A stretch of DNA of 64,000 bases. Source: Geranomyces variabilis. Its lineage: Eukaryota; Chytridiomycota; Chytridiomycetes; Spizellomycetales; Powellomycetaceae. Position 1 is the stretch's first letter; each line of letters starts with the position of its first letter. This document shows positions 8,858 through 20,454 of the stretch, in pieces. Under the pieces are notes generated by a model. That model was not told the origin of the DNA. It searched no databases and saw only the letters and a list, made by a program, of their open reading frames with translations. The translations under genes were made by a program, and so were the position numbers. The stretch covers positions 20,511 through 84,510 of the forward strand of contig JADGJP010000013.1 of NCBI GenBank assembly GCA_027603065.1, given 5' to 3'.

Positions 8858-11800
8858 TTAGGAGCACTTAGCCTTCATAAAAACATCAAGGCGGCGCCGC
8901 AACTCCGCGTACGACACACAGGCCTCCAGCTCCTCAAGCGCAAACCCGCCAACCGTTCCATCCTCTGCAGGACAGGCAAACAACGTCTTCACAATCTCAA
9001 GCGCGTTGCCAATGGCTGCAAGAACGGCGGTAGGCGGTAACGATGACGTGGCGGTGGCGGCGGTGTCCGCAGATGATGGCGCAAGCGGGGCGGGCGCGGG
9101 AGGCGTAGCAGAAGATCCTGCCGCAGCAGCGGGTCCCGCCAATTCCGTGGTGACAGGAACGTGGGTATCCAAAACGGCGGAGAGCACAAGCGCAAGTTCG
9201 TGGAACGCATACAAAGCCAGGGTCGATGGCCTCGCTAGTAAGGTCGCTTCGTCAACAATCTCGTCGTAGTCGGCGTCGCGCGTGCGTCCAGCCGACGACT
9301 CGAGCGCGGCACCGCGTTTAGCGGCGCGGGTTTGAGCGCGTTTGGCAGCGCCGCCTGTTTGTGGCCGATTAGACGCTCCTTGGGCGCGGGCGGTAGCAAA
9401 GCCGGTGGTGGCGGTTGTGTTTGTGAGCGGCGCAAGGTTTGGCTGTCGCGCGACGAGATGTGCATTTAACAGCTTGCGGTCCAACGCCTCATTCCAAATG
9501 CCGAGAGTCTTGTCAAGGTACTTCAACAGGGGAAGCAAACGCGAGACAGTTTCGTCCGCAAACGGGTCGGCGGCGGCGCCGCCAAGACCCAATGCAAGCG
9601 ATATTGCCCGTGGTTGCTTTCGTGCCGTTGCAGTCGCTGGCAGCGTCTTTACGAGCGCCGCCCGCGCGCAACGCGCGACCTGCTCGACGCATACACGCAC
9701 CATATCATCGACAAGATGCTCCAAACCTTGTTGAGCACGACGCACCCAATACGTAATCGCGTCAATCTCGCCCTCCTTGCGCACCCGGACCATCAGTTTT
9801 CCCATTGGCCGCAGCGCAATAGTCATGTCGTGAGCAAGGAAGTCATCTAGTTTCGAATCCCGCATAAACACAGCTGCTTCGCCGCAAATTTCGTCTGAGC
9901 CAACCAAGTCGCGGTCGCGGACAATGAGGTCCAAAAAGCTCTGGTTGTCGCGAAGCGTGTGCGGCACATGCAGCTGAAAGGTCTGATTGTACGCCGGCGC
10001 GAGATTGCGATACACCACTCGCGTGCGATGCAATTCCTGGCCCTCGTGCGAAAGCACAACATACGGGTCCGATGAGCCTGTGGTCCAGTCGCAAACTTTG
10101 AGGTTAGATGCGCGGAGGACAGTGAGCGTAATCGTGGACTTGTCCTTGTGTGGCTCGCTGCGCGGTGCGGTGTCGGATATGGTTGCGGCGACGGAGGCTT
10201 GGGGTATTTTGGCAAGAAGAGCCGCGAGCTTCGCATGTGCGGCGAGGACGTTGTTCAGCTTGATGCAAGACTGTAAAAATGACCAAAAACTGCCTTTAGG
10301 CACACCATTCAGAACCTTTCACCGCACTGCCCACTTTTACCTGATACGAGAAGACAACCTCCGCATCGGTGTGTTCGGTATCAATATGCTCTAGCTCTTC
10401 CCACATAAGCGTGCCGTACTCTTGCAAGCTTTTGCTCATCATTTTGACAAAATCGGTCATGAGCCGCTCCTTCTTGGCGGACTCGCGCCATGCCAGGTTT
10501 TCAATAAAATCAAGTCCAGCATGAAAGCACGTAAAGAGATCCATGACCGAGGTCGAGTGCATTGCGAACGGGGGGTGGTAAGGTTCGTACTGCGAAAATG
10601 GGAAGCGCCATTGTTAGGTTGCAAAGCCCGTGCCCTCGAGTCGAAGTTTATTTCGGTTGTGCTTACTCCTCGTGCTCACTTTTTCAACGTTAACAGCGTT
10701 GCGCGCCCACTCGAGCCACTTTTGATCCGTCAGTGTCAACCATTGTGAGATAAATGGAGCAAACCAGTTTTCCACATCGAACGTCTGGACAATCTGCAGA
10801 CGCGATTCGTCACACATGTCGCGCAGCAGCTTGACAGCCTGATACAAGTCAAGCATCTCGGCAATGTCAAAGTCACCTTGAAGAGAGAATCGCATGTTTT
10901 CCATTTCGAGGATAAAATATTTTAAACATGTCTCCGCAGCAATAAGCGGGACAGAGATGCCGAAGATCGGGTCGCGAAAGTAGAGCCGGTAAGAGGCCAT
11001 GTCACTGTTGACAGCCTTGACGGACGTAGCAAGACGGATGATTTCGCGGGGCAGCGCAGCCACACGGTCGCTACAAGCACGATAACGCGTGTTCACAGCC
11101 TCGAGCAGCTCCTCCCGCACGAGCTCTTCGAGTTTGCCCGGGCTCGCCATTTCCGGGTGCTGGGCGCACCAAGCCGTGTCATCGCGCAGCTCGGACAGAA
11201 TGAGAGCAACGAGCTGTAGGGTACTATTGCACCCGTCCGGCGTTTTCTCTTTCCAACCAAGCATTGCTGCAAAATTTCGCAGCTTCGCATGCACTGCGCC
11301 AGCAAGGGCGTCAAGGACCGAAACATAATATGAGCGGTCCGCTGATGTCCACGCGTCGCAGCCGCGGCTGGCTTTTGCAATAGCGCGAAACCGTGGGTAC
11401 AAATCATCCTCTATCAACACGCCAGTAGTGTAGTGTGTAACGAGGAGATCGAGATGCACAATGTCTTTGTACTCTTTGGGGAGCTTCCATCGGATGGCGC
11501 ATTCCGAAAGAAGCGCAACCGACAATTTTGAAAGCGAAAATGTGCCAGCACTGCCGGTGCTCTGAGCCTGTTGCATGTCATGCTTCAGACAAGTGTCGAG
11601 GAGAAGGCGGTAAGTTGCGCGCGGATTTGGCGGTCCCGGTGAGGTGGGATACGCTGTGCCAGCGGATGATGCGCTCTATTAGGACAAAGCGGCATAAGGA
11701 GGTTGCTGTCCCCATATTGTTGGGCAAGCGTTGACTTACCAAGTCGCGAGCCATATTGGGAAATCTCTGCAGGTATGTCTGCATTAATGCCTGAAGCAGC

Positions 11801-12960
11801 TGTGTTTGGCGGGATTTCCAAGCATCGTATGCCGCGGCGTTTTGAAAGTCCGCGGGTGTGGCATTGGGGCACTGGTCGCGCACCACTTCGTCAAGCTGCG
11901 CTTTAAGTTCTGTGAAAACACTGCGCTCGTTTCCCGCCGCTGTTTTCTTCAACTGCGCAATGGCACGGCGGTGATCTTCCTTTTTAACATCGAAGACCAC
12001 GCGAGTCCATTCGGACAAGCTCGTCGCGCTGGAAATGGTGTTAGTTTTTGCGCCAGGTGTGGCGGCAACGGGCGGCGCTCTAGCTCCAGATGATGTGTCG
12101 TTCAAAAAGGCGTGAAGCACAACCTTAAGCGTGTCTTGATCTTTGAGAAGTGGGTGATGAAGGACAGACGAGTTGCGCGGTTCGGCCTTTTGCACGGCTT
12201 CACGGAGTATGGCAGTAAACAGCTCTGCGGTAAGAAGAAGGTATTTGTCGTGCTCCGCCGTATTTGACGCGAGATTCTTGGGAAGTTCTTTTTGAACATA
12301 GGCGCCAATGACCATGATGAGAGCCCGCATGTTTGCGAGAAGCTGAAGGTTGGCCGACTCTGCAAGGCGCTCGCGAAGCAGACGCGAGCCCGCACGAGCA
12401 AAAGTTCCAGTGCGTGGATCACTCTGCATCCCAGCAGCGCTGAACATGTTAACGCGCGATGCGAGAATCGTTTTGAACATCTTCAAGGTCGACATTGACA
12501 GCAGGATAGTATCGCCTTGTATAACGCTAGTTGGTGGGTCTCCAGAGCCCGCGCCGTGGTGAAAAAACTGGTCACCGCCCGCGGCTTTGACATGCTGCTT
12601 TATCTTTTCGGCGGCTCGCCGAGCATCGTCTGCGAACGAGCGCGACTCTTTGTCCGCAGCGTAACCGCCGCTTTGAGGGCGAGAATATCTGCCACCACTG
12701 CCACCACCTCCTGCGCCCGCAGAAGCAGAGGGACCCGAGGAAGCAGGGGCGGAATTGGAGGATGATGCAGAGAGAGGGGTTGCAGCATCGGCACCAAGGA
12801 CTGGAATGAGACAGCAGCGTAGAACTAGGGCATAAGTCTTGTCGAGGTTTGAGCGCTGCAGCTTTGTTGTTGAATGGCGCGGCAGAGTGGGCAGCGGCTT
12901 TTGTTGCTGCTGATGCGAGCGCAGGTGGTCAGACGGCGGGGACAGGTCAAAGTCGGCCAT
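8858..12960 (-). CDS. ync13: Munc13/Ync13-like protein (MUN region, C2, MHD2)
   Basis: Four exons are inferred: 12960-11740, 11675-10680, 10589-10341 and 10270-8858. All junctions are phase 0 with GTAAGT-, GTGAGC- or GTAAAA-type donors and CCTAATAG, TTTTCGCAG and TTTTTACAG acceptors, giving 1292 residues. The start MADFDLSPPSDHLRSH is the first ATG of the coherent frame. After a disordered Ser/Gly-rich part (residues about 45-110), a long helical MUN/MHD1-like region runs to about 820. A C2 domain follows (about 867-990): STITLTVLRASNLKVCDWTT, then SDPYVVL, and DRDLVGSDEICGEA, with Asp residues in the calcium-loop positions. MHD2-like helices follow to the end, interrupted by an Ala/Pro linker. 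Fungal members with MHD1-C2-MHD2 order, such as fission yeast Ync13, help vesicle tethering and priming for exocytosis and septum integrity. Role inferred from domain order. Confidence 0.85.
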
Positions 12961-13265
12961 GGTGGCCGTTGCGGGAGGGGGACCTTGCGCTTCAATAGAC
13001 GAGTGTGTGTTGCTGCTGCAAGTGTGTGCGGGTATGGGTAATGTCGCCGCTGAGTTGCGAGCGCGGGTCTCGCTCGCGAACTTCAAGTTGAACGCGCTCC
13101 CAGGACGAGAAACTTGCCGACATCTCGCGCCTGGCGAGCAGCCCACCTGCCAGCTCCTCTGCCTACTTCTTTGATCCTTCGGCTGCGCATATCTGAAGAA
13201 GTCTCCTCCGCCCTTAGTATCTTGGAATCTCCGCTGCTGAGCTGCAAAGTCCGTCCCCGCCGGTC

Positions 13266-16200
13266 ATGACTTCGGCAACCGCGTCGCCAACGCACCAAGC
13301 CTTCTCCAACAGGGACGATAGCCTGAGCTATGACATTGGGAGCCGCAGCGAACATCTTCGAACGCTGTCACAGGGCTTGTTTGATGACCTTTCCCGTGAC
13401 CTGGAGGCAATAGGGCACGCCAGCGCCGACGTTGGTCGCGTCAGGGCTCAATTGGGCAGGCTGGAAGATTACCTGGATGGTAGGGTGTGACTCGGACCAG
13501 ATGTCATGCAAAGACCCCCATTCTCATAACCGCGGCTGCGTTGCGTCTAGTGTGGGTGCTTTGAGTCATGTTCTCTTTTCTGAATTGTTGAACGTTTCAC
13601 GTCTGATTCCGCAGATACCATCCCGACCCACGACGACCAAAACGTCAGCACTGATGATGACGATAGCCCGCTCATCAACCCTATTGATCGGGCACGCAAC
13701 CATAGTGGCGTTGACGCGCCATCGCATGTGTTGCGTGCGGGTCTTATGGCTGCGGATCAAAGTGAAGTCGCCGCGGCCAACGGTGGACTCACCAACTTCA
13801 GCTTGTCCTTCGACATTTACGAGGATGAACCACATGAGGGCTCGCAGGGCGCTCCGAATACTCGACCGATTTATGGAGCGAAGGATGCTTCCAATCGTCA
13901 AGCTGACAATTCCTCTTTCCGATTCATACAAGGCATTGAAGATTTTGACTCAAACGCGGGGCTTGACGACCCGTCATTGCAGCCATTTGATTTCGGATCG
14001 GCGCGCGCAGAGTTTGAGCAAGAAGAAAGCTCCAGGTTTGGGGCCTCTGTTTTTGCCGGACTTGACAGCCTTATCAATCGCGAGGAGCAACAGAACAATG
14101 GGGATGGCTGGCGGCAGAGCAGGTCAGGGTTGCGCGACACCGACAAACGCGCTGAAGATTCAGCCAGCTACGGATACCCGACAACGCGGGCCAGTGAAGG
14201 GAGCACTCACAACGCTCCCGCTCACTACGCCGTTGATGAATCGTTTCACCTAGGCGGCGAGAGCGTTGGATCCTCCCCAGTCCTTCCATCGGAACCCGGG
14301 TACAAATCCATAATGGACGAGAGCGATGTTGATGACCAGTTTTTGCCGGAGATAACAGAGCGCGCGACAACCCCACGCGCAGCCGCACGGAACTCCTCGC
14401 GGCTGTCTTCTCCGCGGAATGATGCCAACACTGCTTTTGAGATTGGGTCCCGGGAAACAAATGAACTTCCTAATGATTCAAGTTACAACCCCGATTCATC
14501 AATCGCGTGGCGTGATCGCGAGCGCATTAAGGTTGCGGATGACGATCGAGAGGCCCGTTACAGGCGATCGTTCAAGGAGAGCTTGGATAACGTGGAATAT
14601 AATATCGACGCAAATGGGTCACGATCAGAGTTTCCGCTCAGTGATCTTGGTCGCCCGACTGAGGACCGTTTGGAGGACCATGCTTCCCTCCTGCACGAGT
14701 CGGCGTCGCGATCGCCGGTGCGCACAAAGCGGCGTGCTACAGCGCCTCTTCTGGCGTTTCGAAACACGCCGACGTCACGCTCACGCTCGCCAGACCGCAG
14801 CCAGCGATACCAGCAACCGCTTACAACGGGCGGGGCAACAGACTCGGCAACTTGGCGCCCGCCGTCACGGTCTAGTATTGATTTTGGCGATATCATTGCG
14901 CAAGGGTCACGATCCATCGCTCAGCCCGAGCCAAGCACCCTGTCAGAATCCCGACCTGATTCACCAAAACGGCCTGCGGCCGGGCACCGCCTGGCCACCG
15001 CGGAAATTGGTGATCAGACTCCGCCCTCCGCTTCGTCCATAGACCTCCGTGACCCCGGAGAAGCGGTAAAAACCAATCCGGGTATGAGCGAGGACCGTGG
15101 TCGACGATCGCTGCTGCCCGTCCCTTCCAACAGCCTGTCGGCGGGACGGACTCGCACCAGCAACCAAGACCCGAAAAGCGCCCAACCGGACACATCTGGT
15201 GTCCAAAGTAGCGCTCAGAAAGAAAGCGTTTTGGCGCTTCGGGTCATGCAGGACAAAATCGGCCGCCTCGAGAGCGAAAAAGCTGTTGCAAAGAATCGGA
15301 TTCGCGGTCTTGAGCTTGAGCTCGGACACACGCGAAGCGTCGCTCTGTACGAGCAGAATGACGTGCGCGTTACGGGACCGCGTGGTCGAAGTCTCAGCAG
15401 ACACTCCAGCAGAGAACGGAGCAGAAGCCGGAGTCGTGGAGGTGCAGAAATGGGCGGTAGAAGAGGACGCAGTCGCGGGCGTTCGACACGGACAGATCGG
15501 GACGCCATCGCCGAAGAAGAAGCTGTCCAGATTGACGTTGACAAAGCGCTGAGAGACAAAGTTGAGCGAGAAAACCGCACGTCGGCGCCAGCAGCGGCGG
15601 CGCCAACAGCAGCTCCAGCGCCACCAAAAGTTCCAACGCCTCCACCGGCCGCCGCACCAGCAAAGACTGCATCTACCGGCACTAAGCAAGCGGAACCCAT
15701 CCGGTCTAATGACGACTCAGCCACAGCAGCGGCTCTCGAGTCGTGGCGGAGTCGCTCGCGTGCCCTTGAGCAGCAGCTGAACGAGACGCGTACGGAGAAA
15801 GAACGTATCCTTATGCGATTGGAAGAAACCCGCGCTCAGGTGGATATGCTCCGCCAACAAGTGGTCATGAGCGAGATTGAGGCCGAACGCAGACGCCAGC
15901 GCCAAACGCCACCAGATAAGAGCAAGGAGGAATTAGAGATTTCCGATGCTGCGCTACGAGCATCGTACACTCATGTACCGGAAGTGGCGGCGCCGGAGCC
16001 GACCATAAAGAACAAAGCCCGCGTGACACCACCACCGCTGCGCGATGGCAGCGTTTTGGGTCGCGAGGACGTCCAAGCCCTTCGAGAGGAGATTGAAGGC
16101 CAGCGCTCAATTCGCAAAAAGGTTGCCATCGGCGGTCATACATCAGCCGATCCTGGTGCCAAAAAGCCCGCGTTGCACAAGAGCAAAACGAAAAATGCCG

Positions 16201-17476
16201 ACGGCAGCGCGTCTGGTGAGTTAAGCAAGAAAGACCGATTGCGACGGCTGGTTGTCACACGATTGCTGGAAGAGAGCGGCCAACGTACTGGCAAAGCAGA
16301 TGACGGAAATTTTACAGTCACGAAAGAAGGACAGCGACCCGAATGGAAGCGCGTACAGCCGCCGCTGCCAACAAGCGATAAGGCGGCGCAGCGCGCGGTG
16401 CCAGCATCTGCGGATGAACAGGCACGCAACCCGCTCAAGACGAATGTTACAAGTCGAACTAGCGGCGTCAACACGGTCACCGGGGATCAGCTGCGAAGCA
16501 GTCAATCGAAGCGCAACGCAAAGACGCAGACTGCTGGTGGAAAAATAATTATCACCGGGAGCAGCGGTCGCCCCGCTGAAGCTGCTCCTAAGCACAACGG
16601 GACGTCAGGCGATGCGCGAAACCGGCAGGCGACGGTGCAAGCGCATGATCGCTCACATCCTCGCCCTGCGCTCGCCGCTACGCGAGAGCTGCCGTTTACA
16701 GTCGGCCGCAGTACTCAAAAATCACATTCGGTAACTGCCAATCTGCAACAGGTATTTTCCCTGCTGAAGTCACACAATCCCCGACGGTGCTCGGTATGTG
16801 TGCCACGCGAGTATCCCGCGGAAAACACTTTGCAGCCACGCCCCCGGCACACGGCCGCGAGACGGGATCTACCGGATGCTGGTCAGAGACGGCGCCAAGC
16901 CCGAAAATCTGGCAGGAACAACAACGACACGGACGATGATGATGATGACCACGCATCATTCCATGGCACGCCCCTGCACGACGCCGCGGCGTATGCCGCT
17001 GCACATTTTGGTCTCAACAAACGCGCTGCGGGAGATCGTGACAGCGTGGGCCGGAAGTCCTCTACACGAGACTCGGTCACCCGGCAGGATCGGGGCGTGG
17101 AAACCCTTGCCGCCGTGCTAAAGCTGCTTGAAGGGGAGTATGATGAGTTGAAACGGTAAGTGCTTATTCAGCCTTGACGGCCCTACACAGCTTCACACTG
17201 ATCTGACTGAGTCTCTTTTATCCTTCTTTCGGATTCAGAAACTATAATACGCTAGTTGCGCAATACGGTGCCGCGTCTGGAATCGCGCGAAAACCTTCCG
17301 CCCGCAACACCGGCGCGGACATTCGCGCACTGGGCGATGATCTGCGCATGGTTATTCGCAGCATGGATGCAAAGGGCGACCAGATTGCGATATTACGGGA
17401 TATACTCAAGGGCTTTGGCGCGATGGTCGGGCGGAGCCGACCAGTCAACGGCAGCCGCATTCACGCTATGTCGTAA
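13266..17476 (+). CDS. Cep57/Ppc89-like centrosome or spindle-pole protein
   Basis: Three exons are inferred: 13266-13479, 13615-17155 and 17239-17476. Donors are GTAGGG and GTAAGT, acceptors TTCCGCAG and GGATTCAG, and phases agree, giving 1330 residues. Most of the protein is disordered and highly charged, with an RSLSRHSSRERSRSRSRGG stretch. A coiled coil at about 605-650 (LALRVMQDKIGRLESEKAVA) matches the Cep57 centrosome-localisation coil, and a second coil lies near 715-760 (LEQQLNETRTEKERILMRLE). A CxxC element (PRRCSVCVPREYP) precedes the C-terminal block. The block itself (about 1225-1315), LKLLEGEYDELKRNYNTLV then LRMVIRSMDAKGDQIAILRD, resembles the Cep57 microtubule-binding domain. 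Known relatives anchor microtubules at centrosomes or spindle pole bodies. Exact orthology is unproven. Confidence 0.8.
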
Positions 17477-17574
17477 ATACTTCGGTGAAACTGTGTGTTT
17501 TTCAACACGACATGAAAAATTGATGAAATTAGAGACAATAATTTACTGCTGACACGCATGCTGTCAGATTTCTT

Positions 17575-18110
17575 TTATGCGAATAGTGCTTTCAGTTCAG
17601 AGCTGTCAGTGCTGTCGACTGGTTTGTAGCCCTTTGTGTTTGAGATTTGACGATTTGCGCCCTGCTCTAGCAACAGTTTGACTACCTCGACATTGCCCAG
17701 AAATGTTGCCAAATGTAGCGCTGTGTTTCCTCCCTAATTATGCGAGAGATGAAAAGTGGGGCAAGGTCAATGTCCTTTTACATGTGTAACGTGGGCACAA
17801 AAACGAAGGATGGTCTCGCTCCCTCGTCCTTTAAACCTCGTCTTCTCACCCCGCACTGAATATCCAAATCGTCTTTCAATGTGCGCTCCAGGATATCTTT
17901 CGCAATTGCATCGTTCCCCAAAATCACCGCCAGCTGCAGTGCAGATATTGCTCCAAGGTATGCGCCGAGATAGACATAGGAGTCCAGCTGAATGTCGGCT
18001 GGAAACCCGACGCTAGCGTCGCGGTGCCGCGCAGATGTTAATGATTTGTCGGCGAGGAGTAAAGAGCGCACTAGTTCAGAGTCCGAGTTTTTGATAGCTG
18101 CGAATAGCGC
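17575..18110 (-). CDS. ankyrin-repeat protein, 3' exons (start unresolved)
   Basis: Two exons join well: 18110-17850 and 17733-17575, with donor GTGAGA and acceptor ATAATTAG. They read ALFAAIKNSDSELVRSLLLA, then LGAISALQLAVILGNDAIAK, and after the junction GGNTALHLATFLGNVEVVK followed by LLLEQGANRQISNTKG. These are ankyrin repeats (TALHLA and LLLEQGAN signatures). The exon at 18110 follows a good acceptor (CAATATAG), so at least one upstream exon exists. A candidate containing an ATG at 18378 next to a 13-base homopolymer does not join in phase. The gene is convergent with the Cep57-like gene, whose stop lies 98 bp away. Partner-binding repeats only; function unknown. It could also be a decayed copy. 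Confidence 0.55.
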
Positions 18111-18356
18111 CTATATTGATATGATAGACTCCCCTCATTAACATCAGGACTATAAAGAGCATGTGCTTTGCGCCTTGCGCTCCACGGCAAAAGGTCTTGT
18201 TTGTCTTAGTGTGGTTACCTCTATCGAAGGAGCACTCGAGGCCATCAGCGGGGTCCTGGCACTGAGAAAACGTCGCGGTTGAAAATGGACGCGTCCCACA
18301 CGCGCCATCAGGGCTGTCCACGCTCTCTAAACCCGTGCCTATTCTTGGCAGCTGTG

Positions 18357-18369
18357 CCCCCCCCCCCCC
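18357..18369. repeat. 13-base C homopolymer
   Basis: An uninterrupted run of 13 C lies between the ankyrin gene and the F-box-like gene, next to an alternating TA tract (about 18382-18394). Such runs are length-variable and error-prone in sequencing. It sits exactly where the ankyrin gene's first exon is expected, so it could hide that exon's true frame. Confidence 0.8.
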
Positions 18370-18668
18370 ACTATTCATGGGCTATATATATATACCCATT
18401 CATGTGCCTTCCGACGAGGCGTTCGCCATGTTAGCTAAATATGGACTCCGGTCACGGACCATTGTCACCTATGGTATGGTATAAAGGATGGCTGGCCCCC
18501 GCGGTTTTCCGGCAGCTAGCAAGCACGCCACGACCCAAGTTTTTCTCGGCCCCCCAGTTCAGCAAGACATCCCGTTTACATATAACCCTTCTGAAGCAGC
18601 AAGAAACCCATAAATCCAGCGAGATATCAGTGTCTGTTTTTCCCTACCAAGTTCGCACCCTGCACGAC

Positions 18669-20216
18669 ATGACGACCACTATACCTTCCACCACCGCAAA
18701 GCTCTCAACCCTACCGCCCGAAATCCTCGCAAGGATCTTCGTTCTCCTTCCCAACCCAGTCGCAATCTCGCAAATCGCTCGTTGGGAACGCGCCGTCACA
18801 ACCGCACCGCCGGTTCAGTTCGCCTGGGCGCGGCGATTCATGTCCACCTACCACAACAATTGGGAAGCCATCACCAACGACGCCGCGGTCTGGGGCCCGC
18901 CACCTAGCTCACACGGGTATGGCGAATCAGCCCAACGGTCTGGCGGCGGCGGCGGCGGCGGCGATGCACGAGCAGCAGTTCTCGCTGCGCCGGGAATGCT
19001 CGCAGCATGCATCGCCGCGTGTCCTCTCCCTGTCGATTCTGCTAAAATCGCCGCTCGCGTATTCATTGCCGCGTGCGCGTGGGACGCGGTTGATGTGATT
19101 CGACGGATGATGGAGATGTGGAAGGCGGATGATGCGCTGACGCGTGAGATGGCGGAGCAAGGGATTCAGTTTGCGGCGCGGAGTGGCGCGCAGAAGGTTG
19201 TTGCGCTCTTGCGTGATGCTGGGTACGGTGTTGTGATAACTACTGCCGCTTCAGCTGCTAGCGATGAGGAGAGCGATGTTGTTGGCGTGTGGTGTGCCGA
19301 GCTACAGGAGGCGCTGGCTGACTGGCGCGCCGAGGGACGGATGGACGCGGCGGACTTGAGACGGCGACACGCGGTCATTGAAGCGCTGCTAAATTCGATA
19401 CGTCCTGCCGGCGCCAGCGTCCAGAACGCTGCCGCACGAATGCTGTGCGCGAGTATCGGCGACGCAGGCGCGATGCGGATTTGCCTCACCCGGCTTGGCG
19501 TTGCAGTTCCAGCCGAAAAAGACATCATCGCCGACATCTACACCACCGCCGTTCTGGAGATGCGCAAAATGCTGCCACACGCCCCATCAGCAACCATCGC
19601 CGGGGAAATCAATGCCGCATTAACCCTCTGCGCGCTCCTCTCCGACGACAAGCCCGCAGTCCAGGCCGCCGCGCGCTCTCTCCCAACATCAGCACTTATC
19701 CAGCTTCTCCGCCATTGCGTCGCGCCACCAGCACAGCCTCACATGATCCCGTTCCTGCTAGACTCGATACCGCGTAACCACCTTCCCGCGCAGCTCCGGC
19801 ACCTGCTCGAGCTTGTCCTACTCACTTCCCGCGCCGACATTCTCGCATGGATTGCTGCAACGTTGCCGCTCGGTGACCGCACAGCCTTCCCAGGCGTTTC
19901 TGCATCTCTCACAACAGCCGTCCTCCACACCGGTGGCACGCGGCGCGACAACCCGGCGCACGTAGCCACCGTCCGCAACGCACTAGACATGATCGCCGCA
20001 GCGGGTGCAGACGTTGCGGCCTGTGGCACAACCGCGCTGATTCACGCCGCAAGGCTTGGCGACATTTGGGCCGTGAGATGGTTGCTCGAACATGGCGTAG
20101 ATGCTAAATCGCGAGCGGGAACTGTGGCATTAACGCACGCAAGTGCCGGCGTGAACGCTGGAGAGGTGATACAACTGTTATTAGCAGCGGGAGCCTCAGG
20201 GACCCCTCGGTCGTAG
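18669..20216 (+). CDS. F-box-like/ankyrin-type protein
   Basis: Single exon; the preferred start at 18669 (MTTTIPSTTAKLSTLPPEIL) gives 515 residues. An in-frame ATG at 18441 would add 76, but a TATAAAG at 18480-18486 sits between the two, favouring the downstream start. STLPPEILARIFVLLP near the N-terminus is F-box-like. The rest is alpha-helical pairs rich in Ala, typical of degenerate ankyrin or related solenoid repeats. The clearest is ADVAACGTTALIHAARLGDI followed by WAVRWLLEHGVDAKSRAG. A Gly run (GGGGGGGG) lies near residue 95. Fungal F-box/ankyrin proteins usually select substrates for SCF ubiquitin ligases, but the F-box here is weak. It lies next to another ankyrin gene, possibly a related local family. 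Confidence 0.7.
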   Translation: MTTTIPSTTAKLSTLPPEILARIFVLLPNPVAISQIARWERAVTTAPPVQFAWARRFMSTYHNNWEAITNDAAVWGPPPSSHGYGESAQRSGGGGGGGDARAAVLAAPGMLAACIAACPLPVDSAKIAARVFIAACAWDAVDVIRRMMEMWKADDALTREMAEQGIQFAARSGAQKVVALLRDAGYGVVITTAASAASDEESDVVGVWCAELQEALADWRAEGRMDAADLRRRHAVIEALLNSIRPAGASVQNAAARMLCASIGDAGAMRICLTRLGVAVPAEKDIIADIYTTAVLEMRKMLPHAPSATIAGEINAALTLCALLSDDKPAVQAAARSLPTSALIQLLRHCVAPPAQPHMIPFLLDSIPRNHLPAQLRHLLELVLLTSRADILAWIAATLPLGDRTAFPGVSASLTTAVLHTGGTRRDNPAHVATVRNALDMIAAAGADVAACGTTALIHAARLGDIWAVRWLLEHGVDAKSRAGTVALTHASAGVNAGEVIQLLLAAGASGTPRS

Positions 20217-20454
20217 CCACAAATAGTTTTTTTTCTTAGCGCCTACGGAGAGAATAGAAACTTGACTTGAATCATTCATCACTGACTATGACGGATAATG
20301 AGTCATTCGGCCTCTCTTGCCTTCCGCGCCGAGCTCAATAGGTAAAGAAGCTTTTGCGTTTGAAGACTGCGACGTGCCCTATGATTAATTATTATTCGCA
20401 AACAAAAATTAAGTAGAAAAGCTCACTAGCACAGGGCACACCCCGCCTCAAATA
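20217..20454. other. short intergenic region between convergent genes
   Basis: The 238 bp between two facing stop codons (F-box/ankyrin gene and Sfp1-like gene) is AT-rich and presumably holds both 3' ends. No gene is seen. Confidence 0.6.

Noticed and set aside
18441-18668. Upstream ATG of the F-box/ankyrin gene
   Set aside because: A TATAAAG element lies between it and the ATG at 18669, and the extra 76 residues show no F-box or other motif; still possible as an alternative start.
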